Assembly: GCA_022703115.1 (NCBI GenBank)
Contig: JAKLEK010000104.1
Coordinates: forward strand, 1 to 5,680
Direction: 5' to 3'
Length of the DNA: 5,680 nucleotides
Source: Elusimicrobiota bacterium
GTDB taxonomy: Bacteria; Elusimicrobiota; Elusimicrobia; Elusimicrobiales; UBA9959
Shown here: one piece after another, positions 1-5,680 of the stretch
Layout of the letters: each line of letters begins with the position of its first letter
Numbering within the stretch: the stretch's first letter is position 1
Program-made: the position numbers and the translations under genes
Notes under the pieces: generated by a model
What the model was told of the DNA's origin: nothing
What the model saw: the letters and a program-made list of their open reading frames with translations, nothing else
Database searches by the model: none

Positions 1-1605
1 AGTGACGACGCCAGCGCATCTCTCATGTATCTTTACGGAGTCTCCGGCGAGGTCAGAAATGTGGCCGCGCGGACAGTGTCCGACGCCGTAGGGCTTTACG
101 GCCTTGTGGATAACACTCACGCCTCGGGGGTTATAGACGAGGCGATCGGGGTTATGGTGGATGTCAATCGAACGGCCGGCACTATCAATACCGGTTATGG
201 CGTTTACATAGCCGCGACCGCCGCGACCACTCCTTACGGGATATACCAGGTAGGAGGCAGCGACACAAATTATTTCGCGGGAGAGGTGGGCATCGGCACC
301 AATAACCCGGCCTCTAAGCTGGACGTGGAGGGCGGCGTGAGCATAGGCGCCGCGTATTCCGGCACGACGGCCGCTCCCGCGAACGGCGCTATCATCGAAG
401 GCGGCGTCGGGATAGGGACCAATACGGTAGACTCTAAGCTGACGATCTATTCAACTGCGTCCGGTGCGGATATGACCGATATGATAAAGATCGACACATA
501 TCGGTCGGACTTCGGCGCTCCCGGCGGTTCCGCTATTCTCTTTCATAATCACGATCCTAACAGCGACAATTCGGCGCGGATCAGAGCCATTACGGAAAAC
601 GACGGCTCGCTGGGGATCAACAGCGAGACATCTTCCAGCTTCATTTTTAATATGTCTTACTCTGGTACGGCCTATGACCGGGTGATATTCCGGGCGGACG
701 GTAATGTCGGCATCAGCACCACATCTCCGGAAGGGCGGCTGGACGTTAAGGCGCTCAACACCAGTCCCACGACCATGGCGCAGATCTGGCGCAATTCCAA
801 CGGAGTTATACAGGCATCCATGAGCGCGACCGGCGTAATGAAGGCGAATTACTTCATCGGCAACGGGTCGCTGCTGACGAATTTAAACGTTTCGGGTATC
901 GCCGGCACGCCCGCGCTGACGTTCGGCACGGCGAACAGCGCCGGTTCGGCCTCGACCTTAGTGCGCACGGACGCCACTATCGCTATCTTCAACGACGGGG
1001 CCACGCCCGACCCGCTTGGCACGGCGGCAGCCGGCACCGACGCGTACGCGGCCCGGCGGGACCATGTGCACGCGCTGCCGTTCAATTCGGCTAACCAGGT
1101 CCTGGGTACGAACAGCGCCGGGACAGACGGAGAGCATAAGACCCTGTCGGTAGGAAGTAGCGGCACCGATTTCGCGATAGCTCACGCCGCGAACTCCATA
1201 ACGTTCAATCTGCCCTCCGCCTCAGCCTCCAATCGCGGCGTGGTGACGACTGCTGCTCAGACTTTCGCGGGGGACAAGACCTTCAGCAGCGGCACAGTGT
1301 ACGTCGGTACGGTGACTTTCAATAATGCCGGGGCCAACAGAATGTATTTCGGATCGACCGGGGTGGCTGCTCCCGGGGCCAACAGCGCCGGGCAAAAAAT
1401 ACAGATATATGGGACTGCCGGTACCGTGGGAGCGTCGGATTATGCAATCGGAGTGGAGAGCAATTATATGTGGTTTAATTCCAATTCCGGTTACAAATAT
1501 TACTCGGATGCCGGGTCCGGGTCCCAGGTCATGCAGGTGGTCCCCGGTGCGTCGTATATCAGCTTCTACGCCGGCGCCAGCGAGATAATGCGAATGTACC
1601 CGTGA
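1..1605 (+). CDS. Phage-tail-fibre-like repetitive surface protein, 5'-incomplete
   Basis: The frame is open from the first base, so the ATG at 25 is probably internal and the true start lies to the left. The visible part is about 534 residues, rich in Gly, Ala, Ser, Thr and Asn, with no cysteine and no membrane segment. It carries three copies of a beta-structured motif: GEVGIGTNNPASKLDVEG (about 283-336), GGVGIGTNTVDSKLTI (400-447) and GNVGISTTSPEGRLDVKA (700-753). Next come FIGNGSLLTNLNVSGIAG (around 856-906), a tail-fibre-like AARRDHVHALP block (1048-1080) and NRGVVTTAAQTFAGDKTF (1231-1284). Proteins with these motifs are known from phage tail fibres and from large exported proteins of Elusimicrobiota-like bacteria, where a surface or adhesin role is usually assumed. 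That role is inference here. The chain ends abruptly with ASEIMRMYP, a phrase normally followed by another GxVGIGT repeat, and no C-terminal S74-type chaperone or anchor is visible. The 3' end may therefore be truncated too. Confidence 0.8.
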   Translation, partial: SDDASASLMYLYGVSGEVRNVAARTVSDAVGLYGLVDNTHASGVIDEAIGVMVDVNRTAGTINTGYGVYIAATAATTPYGIYQVGGSDTNYFAGEVGIGTNNPASKLDVEGGVSIGAAYSGTTAAPANGAIIEGGVGIGTNTVDSKLTIYSTASGADMTDMIKIDTYRSDFGAPGGSAILFHNHDPNSDNSARIRAITENDGSLGINSETSSSFIFNMSYSGTAYDRVIFRADGNVGISTTSPEGRLDVKALNTSPTTMAQIWRNSNGVIQASMSATGVMKANYFIGNGSLLTNLNVSGIAGTPALTFGTANSAGSASTLVRTDATIAIFNDGATPDPLGTAAAGTDAYAARRDHVHALPFNSANQVLGTNSAGTDGEHKTLSVGSSGTDFAIAHAANSITFNLPSASASNRGVVTTAAQTFAGDKTFSSGTVYVGTVTFNNAGANRMYFGSTGVAAPGANSAGQKIQIYGTAGTVGASDYAIGVESNYMWFNSNSGYKYYSDAGSGSQVMQVVPGASYISFYAGASEIMRMYP

Positions 1606-1638
1606 GAATGCTGAGCTTTTGCGCTCATTGGGCTGTCT

Positions 1639-1642
1639 AGGA
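1639..1642 (+). promoter_or_regulatory. Shine-Dalgarno AGGA for the signal-peptide-like frame at 1651
   Basis: AGGA lies 8 nt upstream of the ATG at 1651. This supports 1651 as the ancestral start of the broken surface-protein gene. No convincing separate promoter is visible in the 45 nt after the upstream stop at 1605, so cotranscription with the upstream gene is plausible. Confidence 0.4.
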
Positions 1643-1650
1643 TACGCTAA

Positions 1651-2025
1651 ATGAGTTTATTTAACTGTAAATATACGCAGACGCGACTCAGGGAACTCTC
1701 AGATGGTCGGTGCGGCCGCTCATTCTCCAGCGTGGCGACTTTATTTTGCGCTGTGCCTCCTGTTCTGCTTGCCTCCCCGATTTTCGCCGTGGAGTGAGAG
1801 ATGATGGATAAGTTCGTGGTGAACGGAGCAACCACACTCAAGAGTTCCATGACTATCACCGGCAACGACGACGTCGGGGCCGCCGCTGGTTACGGTCTTA
1901 ACGTATCCTTCAACGTCAGCTTGGCGGGGGAACTATATGCGTGGGCCGATTATCTCGCTCATTGGATGCCGCTCGCTTCGCCGCCCGGTATTCTTTGCGG
2001 CGATATGAGCGGCCCAAGGTCGTAA
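1651..2025 (+). pseudogene. Decayed 5' fragment of a second surface/fibre-like gene, with in-frame TGA
   Basis: An ATG at 1651 has a well-placed AGGA (1639-1642, 8-nt spacer). It opens a 49-residue frame with a basic N-region (Lys/Arg at residues 7, 12, 14, 20 and 23) and then a hydrophobic stretch, ATLFCAVPPVLLASPIFA, that looks like a signal peptide with an A-x-A-like cleavage site. The frame stops at TGA 1795-1797. The same frame resumes at once with MMDKFVVNGATTLKSS and then GLNVSFNVSLAGELYA, which is how mature proteins of this fibre family typically begin. Signal peptide and mature N-terminus are thus in register but split by one stop codon. After about 1941 the family-like sequence ends and the frame runs into the 3' end of the opposite-strand gene, stopping at 2025. 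The best reading is a remnant of a tandem paralogue of the gene ending at 1605. Alternatively, the 74-codon frame from 1801 may be translated on its own, since GGAG at 1791-1794 could serve as its RBS. TGA recoding is unlikely because the other genes here use TGA as a normal stop. Confidence 0.55.
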
Positions 2026-4130
2026 TATATTCTGGGGAAATCGGGTTTTATGCGCAATAACTCCCGGTATTCCGCGGCGGCTTCCGCGGGCCTTCCCAAA
2101 GTGAGCAGAGCGAGGCAGAGGTTGTTCCTGGCTTCTATATGTCCGGGTTCGCTCCTCAGGACTTCGCGGAACTGGGACGCGGCTTCCTGATGCCTGCCCA
2201 GCATAGACAGAGCGACCCCTAGATGGTTGCGGGCTTCAGGGTATGCCGGTTTTATGCGCAGGGCTTCCATGTACTCCGAGGCGGCTTCGGCGTTCTTTCC
2301 AAGCGCGCTAAGGACGAGACCGAGGTTGTTATGCGCCTCGGAGTAGCCGGGGTTCAGGCGTATCGCCTCCCGGTAATGAGCGGCGGCCTCTTCGTAGCGT
2401 CCCTGTGAAGCCAATGCGACTCCCCAATTGTTCCGGCTTTCCGGGGAAAAAGGGGCCTGGCGGTACTGGTCGATCGCCTCCCGCGTCCGGCCGAGCGAGG
2501 CCAGGGCCAATCCGAGGTTGTTGCGGGCCGACAGGTGATCCGGGTCTATGCGCAACGCCTCCCGGTATTGCGCCGCGGCCTCCTCGGGCCTGCCGACGGC
2601 GGCCAGAGAAACTCCGTAGTTATAGCGGGCCTCGGAGTATCCGGGCCTCAAGCGTATCGCTTCCCGGTATTGTTCCATCGCTTCGGTCCTTTTCCCAAGG
2701 GACGCCAAAGCGCTTCCCAGATTGTTATGTCCCTCCGGATAGTCCGGCTTGATCCGCAGCGCCATCCGGTAATGAGGTATGGCGCGCTCGACGAGGGACC
2801 GACCCACCAGGTGGACGCCATGGTTGTTATGCGCCAGCCAGGCGTACGGGTTCTTGCTTAATGTGTCCAGCCAGACACGGTCCGAGGACTCGTATATGGC
2901 GCTTTGCCGGTATGTAAGGAGCATCATGGCGGGAATCAGGACCGCCGCCGCGGCGGCCGGCAGAGCGCGCCTCTTTACGGAGGCGGCCGAGGCCGACAGC
3001 AGAACCGCCGGGCCCAAAGCGGCCAGATACTGGAAGTGGTCTGCCACGTAGGAAAAACGCATGAAGTATACGTCCAGGAATCCGAGCACCGGCGCCAGAT
3101 TGACGGCGTAAAAAAGAAGGGCCGCCAGCGGCCCGCGGCCGATCCTCTTGCGAAGACCCAACAGGGCGGCCGCCGCCGCTATGGCGCCCAGAGGGAAGAG
3201 GTACTGCGTCCAATCCGCCTGGTTTATCTCCCAGCGGGGGTAAATGAAGGTCAGCGGATCGGGCCAGATGAATTTGCCTGCATAGAACCACAGTATCCGT
3301 CCGGCCAGCAGGACATGTTCCACCGCCGTCATGGTCCACTCATCCCCGGATGCTCCGCCCGGGTATTTCTCGATATAGACCGTAACCAGGCCGGCGCCGG
3401 CCGCCAGGAGGAAAAGCGGGGCGGTCAGGAGCAGTTCCCTGCGGCTTATATGGCCGTTCTTCCACCATAAGAGCAGCAGGAGCGCGGGGGGGAGCGTGAC
3501 GGCGGTCGTCTTGGAGGCCAAGGCGCAGAGGAAGAAAGCCAGGCCGGCATAATAGTGAAGCCGGTTTTCAGCTGGGCGGCTGGACGACGCCTTCTCCTGA
3601 GCCCTTGAGAGGCCGAAAAAGCCGATGAACGACAGCAGGGAGAGGAAGTAGAAGAGGGCGGACAGAACGTTCTTGCGTTCCGTGACCCACGCTACCGATT
3701 CGGCGTGCGTCGGATGCACGGCGAAGACCGCGGCGGCCAGGAACGCCCCCGGGACTCTCAGGCGGAGCAGTATTATCCAGACAAGCACGGCGTTAAGGCC
3801 GTGCAGCAGCACGTTGTCGAGATGATACCCCGTCGGGCTCAGTCCCCATGACCGATACTCAAGCCAGAAAGACGTGTAAGTGAGAGGATAGTACTGCCAG
3901 GTTCCGCCTTCATCCGGGCCGAACTTGGTCCAGATATCGCGCAGACCGGAAGGCGAACGCAGGAGGGCGTTATCGGTTACGTTGTCTTCATCGTCCCAGA
4001 CGAAGCCTCCGTGCCTTATCGCGGGCATATATGAGATAAGTGCCGCGAGCATCAGGAGCGCCGCCGGAAGGATACGGCGCGCCGTATCGGTGAGACTTTG
4101 CATGACCCTTGTGGTGTACTGCATATTCAT
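1959..4130 (-). CDS. TMTC-like membrane glycosyltransferase (GT-C fold) with C-terminal TPR array
   Basis: This is a complete 723-residue protein. The N-terminal 410 or so residues are polytopic, with about 11 hydrophobic segments (first at about 20-38, last at about 389-406). TMTC/GT-C hallmarks are visible: an acidic first loop VWDDEDNV (residues 44-51), YHLDNVLLH (102-110), HPTHAESVAWVTERKNVLS (139-157), ASKTTAVTLPP (205-215) and RFSYVADHFQYLA (358-370). Residues 431-698 form eight 34-residue TPRs, the fourth four residues short, followed by a degenerate partial ninth. Eukaryotic TMTC proteins are O-mannosyltransferases. Bacterial relatives are mostly uncharacterised but are expected to move sugar from a polyprenyl-phosphate donor to a substrate outside the inner membrane, with the TPRs possibly binding the target protein. 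The start at 4130 is the first ATG; Met3 and Met10 are alternatives, and none has a clear Shine-Dalgarno. The 3' end overlaps the decayed + strand frame. The family call is firm; donor and target are unknown. Confidence 0.88.
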   Translation of the reverse strand: MNMQYTTRVMQSLTDTARRILPAALLMLAALISYMPAIRHGGFVWDDEDNVTDNALLRSPSGLRDIWTKFGPDEGGTWQYYPLTYTSFWLEYRSWGLSPTGYHLDNVLLHGLNAVLVWIILLRLRVPGAFLAAAVFAVHPTHAESVAWVTERKNVLSALFYFLSLLSFIGFFGLSRAQEKASSSRPAENRLHYYAGLAFFLCALASKTTAVTLPPALLLLLWWKNGHISRRELLLTAPLFLLAAGAGLVTVYIEKYPGGASGDEWTMTAVEHVLLAGRILWFYAGKFIWPDPLTFIYPRWEINQADWTQYLFPLGAIAAAAALLGLRKRIGRGPLAALLFYAVNLAPVLGFLDVYFMRFSYVADHFQYLAALGPAVLLSASAASVKRRALPAAAAAVLIPAMMLLTYRQSAIYESSDRVWLDTLSKNPYAWLAHNNHGVHLVGRSLVERAIPHYRMALRIKPDYPEGHNNLGSALASLGKRTEAMEQYREAIRLRPGYSEARYNYGVSLAAVGRPEEAAAQYREALRIDPDHLSARNNLGLALASLGRTREAIDQYRQAPFSPESRNNWGVALASQGRYEEAAAHYREAIRLNPGYSEAHNNLGLVLSALGKNAEAASEYMEALRIKPAYPEARNHLGVALSMLGRHQEAASQFREVLRSEPGHIEARNNLCLALLTLGRPAEAAAEYRELLRIKPDFPRIYYDLGPLISPQRIPGGEASGIQ
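2037..2840 (-). repeat. Tandem TPR-coding repeats, 8 units of about 102 nt
   Basis: These repeats encode residues 431-698 of the TMTC-like protein. Each unit follows the TPR pattern of NNLG near position 5, ALASLG near 11, an EA pair near 19, YREALRI near 24 and P near 32. Units 1-3 and 5-8 are 34 codons; unit 4 is 30 codons, missing the four residues expected between RQA and PFSPE. Nucleotide similarity is high for the recurring YREA-(I/L)-R and NNLG codons, so unequal recombination could change the copy number. Confidence 0.85.
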
Positions 4131-4158
4131 GCGGCGCGCGCCGGGCTCGCCGGCCCAT

Positions 4159-4164
4159 ATTATA
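4159..4164 (-). promoter_or_regulatory. Putative -10 element (TATAAT) for the TMTC-like gene
   Basis: On the minus strand the sequence TTGTATAATATG contains a perfect TATAAT in an otherwise very GC-rich stretch. Transcription would begin near 4152, giving a leader of about 22 nt before the ATG at 4130. At 17-nt spacing the -35 would be TTCAGC (3 of 6 consensus matches), which is weak. The leader is GC-rich, with a GCCGG/CCGGC inverted repeat and no clear Shine-Dalgarno. Confidence 0.5.
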
Positions 4165-4193
4165 CAAGTCCCGGGGCCGCCGCTGAAGCCCGG

Positions 4194-4215
4194 TGCGGAA
4201 CCGTCATGTTCCGTA
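4194..4215. promoter_or_regulatory. Inverted repeat in the divergent intergenic region, candidate operator
   Basis: TGCGGAAC and GTTCCGTA form 8-base arms around the 6-base spacer CGTCAT, with one mismatch that would be a G-U pair in RNA. The repeat lies between the two divergent -10 elements. Its centre is about 50 nt upstream of the predicted leftward start site and about 105 nt upstream of the rightward one. No T-run follows, so a terminator is unlikely. A dimeric regulator site is possible, but chance cannot be excluded at this size. Confidence 0.3.
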
Positions 4216-4293
4216 TGCGGATAAGTTACTGCGCGCTTCTGCGGCCCCTCCCGGCGAGGCGCGAGAAGTGCGGAGATTAATTTTTCAGTAATT

Positions 4294-4302
4294 TGCTATT
4301 AT
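4294..4302 (+). promoter_or_regulatory. Extended -10 promoter (TGC TATTAT) for the response-regulator operon
   Basis: TG at 4294-4295, one base, then TATTAT at 4297-4302 matches the extended -10 form (TGnTATAAT with one change), set in a locally AT-rich stretch (4276-4310). No recognisable -35 lies at the normal spacing, as is usual for extended -10 promoters. Transcription would start about 7 nt downstream, at or next to the ATG at 4309. The mRNA would then be leaderless, consistent with the lack of any Shine-Dalgarno before that ATG. Confidence 0.5.
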
Positions 4303-4308
4303 CTTGAT

Positions 4309-4680
4309 ATGAGCGGCGCAAAGAAAGTCCTGGTGGTGGACGACGACAGGACCATCCACATACTGCTGAAGGCGGCTTTAGAGAAGGCGGGATACCAGGT
4401 GTTCCCGGCCCTGGACGCCGTTCAGGGCGTTATGATGGCCAAACAGCTGCGTCCGGACCTGGTGATCCTGGATATCATGATGCCGGCCGGCGGCGGCTTC
4501 GTGGTGTACGACCGTCTTCAGATGATGGTGGGGAGTTTCCAGGTCCCGTTCATAATCTATTCCTCCGCCGAGCGGAGCGAGATCCTGAAGAAAATACCGG
4601 AGGGCCCGCAGGTGGTCGTCCTGAGCAAAACCGCCTCCCTACCGGAACTCCTGTCGGCGGCCGCGCGCCTTACGGCCTGA
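4309..4680 (+). CDS. Single-domain response regulator (CheY-like receiver)
   Basis: This 123-residue protein consists of a receiver domain only, the usual length of a stand-alone CheY-like regulator. KKVLVVDDD supplies the acidic Mg-binding pair (D11/D12 or D12/D13), LVILDIMMP places the phospho-acceptor at D55, SSA (85-87) gives the switch Ser, and K107 is the conserved lysine, followed by Thr instead of the usual Pro. All catalytic positions are present, so it should accept phosphate from a histidine kinase, none of which is encoded here. With no output domain it must act by protein contact. The ATPase gene begins 29 nt downstream on the same strand, so an operon and a role in controlling pilus or secretion assembly are plausible but inferred. 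The start at 4309 fits the family N-terminus exactly even though no Shine-Dalgarno precedes it. Confidence 0.92.
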   Translation: MSGAKKVLVVDDDRTIHILLKAALEKAGYQVFPALDAVQGVMMAKQLRPDLVILDIMMPAGGGFVVYDRLQMMVGSFQVPFIIYSSAERSEILKKIPEGPQVVVLSKTASLPELLSAAARLTA

Positions 4681-4709
4681 GCCGCGCGAAGTCCTGTCCG
4701 CGGAACGAT

Positions 4710-5680
4710 ATGTCCGACAACTGGCGTTTCAAGGATGAGTGGCTGCTTAAAGCCCTGGCCGGCGCGCCCGGCGTGGACGAGGCTTTCATCTCCGCGCTCC
4801 GCGCCGAGAAGAGGCCGAGCCTGGCCGACGCCCTGGCCGGCGGGGGCAAGGTCTCTCCCGAGGAGATCGGCCGGCTGGTGACGCGGACCTATAAGATCGC
4901 CTATTTTCCGCCCAAACCCGAGAACGTGGATAAATTCTCGCTGAATCTGCTGGGCGAAAAGAACTGCCGCAAATACGCCCTGCTGCCGGTCGGCTCGGAC
5001 GACGCCGAGATCCGGGTGGTGACCTCAAGCCCTCTGGACCTGACCGTTCAGGGGGATATAGAGGCGCTGTCCGGGCGGAGGGCGGTGGCGCTGTACGCCC
5101 TGCCTCACGAAATAGAGGCCTGCATGGACCAGGTCTTCGATCCCGATAAGGTCATTTTCGACCTGCTGGCCAAGGTCGAACAGCCGGAAGAGATCGTGAT
5201 GCTCGGCGGAGGCGGGAAGGAGCGGGAGTCCGAAGAGGTTCCGCCTCCGGTCATCCTTCTCGCCAATTCCATAATCTCGAACGCCTACCGTAAGCGCTCT
5301 TCCGACATACATATAGAGCACGGCGAAAGGTCCAGCAGCGTAAGGTTCCGCGTGGACGGTGATCTCAGGACCGTGATGTCTCTGCCCCGGGCGCTCGCTT
5401 CGGGGCCGCTGGTCTCGCGGATCAAGATAATGGCAAATCTGGACGTGTCGAACCACATGCGCCCGCAGGACGGCAGGACCAAGCTGAGGATAGCGGGTGC
5501 GGAGGTCGGCTTGCGCGTGTCCACCCTGCCCACTTCGTATGGGGAAAAAGTGGTGATGCGTATACTCGACCAGCGCGCGGCGGAAGTGCCGTTCGAAAAA
5601 CTGGGCTTGGCTCCGGAAGTGTCCAAGGCTATAGAGGCCTGCCTTGCGGCGTCCCAGGGAATGGTGCTGGTGACCGGACC
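4710..5680 (+). CDS. GspE/PilB-family type II secretion or type IV pilus assembly ATPase, 3'-incomplete
   Basis: This cytoplasmic hexameric ATPase family powers pseudopilus or type IV pilus extension. From ATG 4710, 323 full codons are visible and the frame runs off the window. The first 145 or so residues form a GspE N-terminal-like domain (SLADALAGGGKVSPEEIG at 37-54, KYALLPVG at 88-95). A charged, Gly-rich linker (about 155-180) leads to the ATPase part. There, SSDIHIE (197-203), VRFRVDGDLR (211-220), RIKIMANLDVSNHMRPQDGR (237-256) and RVSTLPTSYGEKVVMRIL (269-286) match family signatures, and VTGP (321-324) begins the Walker A. Walker B and any tetracysteine metal site lie outside the window. 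The family is typically 550-600 residues, so slightly more than half is visible. The Shine-Dalgarno is weak (GGA at 4702-4704). No in-frame ATG, GTG or TTG lies between the preceding stop and 4710, which supports this start. The visible sequence does not separate GspE from PilB. Confidence 0.93.
   Translation, partial: MSDNWRFKDEWLLKALAGAPGVDEAFISALRAEKRPSLADALAGGGKVSPEEIGRLVTRTYKIAYFPPKPENVDKFSLNLLGEKNCRKYALLPVGSDDAEIRVVTSSPLDLTVQGDIEALSGRRAVALYALPHEIEACMDQVFDPDKVIFDLLAKVEQPEEIVMLGGGGKERESEEVPPPVILLANSIISNAYRKRSSDIHIEHGERSSSVRFRVDGDLRTVMSLPRALASGPLVSRIKIMANLDVSNHMRPQDGRTKLRIAGAEVGLRVSTLPTSYGEKVVMRILDQRAAEVPFEKLGLAPEVSKAIEACLAASQGMVLVTG

Noticed and set aside
849..1166. 105-codon minus-strand frame antisense to the fibre gene
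   Set aside because: The fibre motifs on the plus strand explain this interval, and the antisense product shows no recognisable features.
1606..1640. Possible terminator after the fibre gene (TGAGC/GCTCA hairpin around 1611-1626)
   Set aside because: The stem is only 5 bp and no T-run follows, so it does not qualify as an intrinsic terminator.
1795..1797. TGA recoding (selenocysteine, or TGA as Gly/Trp) joining the two halves of the 1651 frame
   Set aside because: TGA is the stop of the fibre, TMTC and response-regulator genes here. No Cys-like context or clear SECIS-type hairpin follows, and the remainder of the gene is truncated anyway.
2827..3339. 170-codon open frame on the minus strand inside the TMTC-like gene
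   Set aside because: It overlaps the membrane region of the well-supported 723-codon gene on the same strand in another frame. Its product is Arg/Gly/Pro-rich with no family motif, as expected for a GC-rich shadow frame.
2904..3470. 188-codon open frame on the plus strand antisense to the TMTC-like gene
   Set aside because: Its composition is low-complexity Arg/Gln/Gly with no recognisable domain, and the opposite strand has strong conserved motifs throughout this interval.
5025..5626. Overlapping minus-strand frames under the ATPase gene
   Set aside because: The plus strand encodes continuous GspE/PilB signatures here, so the antisense frames are by-products of codon bias.

Overview
The window is a GC-rich bacterial segment with four protein-coding loci and one decayed locus. 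The combination suggests an Elusimicrobiota- or Omnitrophota-like bacterium: a long surface protein built from phage-tail-fibre-like 'GIGTxxPxxKLDV' motifs, a TMTC-type membrane glycosyltransferase with C-terminal TPRs, and a GspE/PilB-type assembly ATPase. This placement is inferred from gene content only; there is no rRNA or other phylogenetic marker in the window.

Left part (1-2025, + strand): an incomplete surface/fibre-like protein enters from the left edge and stops at 1605. It is followed 45 nt later by what looks like the 5' part of a second, related gene. That part has a good ribosome binding site, a signal-peptide-like segment, an in-frame TGA, then a short family-typical segment, after which the similarity stops. 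I read it as a pseudogene.

Middle (1959-4130, - strand): one large gene encodes a multi-pass membrane protein of the TMTC family (GT-C glycosyltransferase fold), with about eight 34-residue TPRs at its C-terminus. Its 3' end overlaps the decayed surface-protein reading frame tail to tail.

Right part (4131-5680): a 178-nt divergent intergenic region carries a recognisable -10 element for each direction and an inverted repeat. Rightward, a single-domain response regulator (4309-4680) is followed after 29 nt by an ATPase of the type II secretion/type IV pilus family, which leaves the window just as its Walker A motif begins. These two probably form an operon in which the receiver could regulate pilus or secretion assembly. 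The TMTC protein could glycosylate exported proteins such as the neighbouring surface fibre, but that link rests on proximity alone.

No tRNA, rRNA, CRISPR array, transposase or integrase was found. I do not see a wholly new system. The most interesting points are the broken tandem surface-protein gene and its junction with the TPR gene, an in-frame 4-residue loss inside the TPR array, and an apparently leaderless response-regulator gene.
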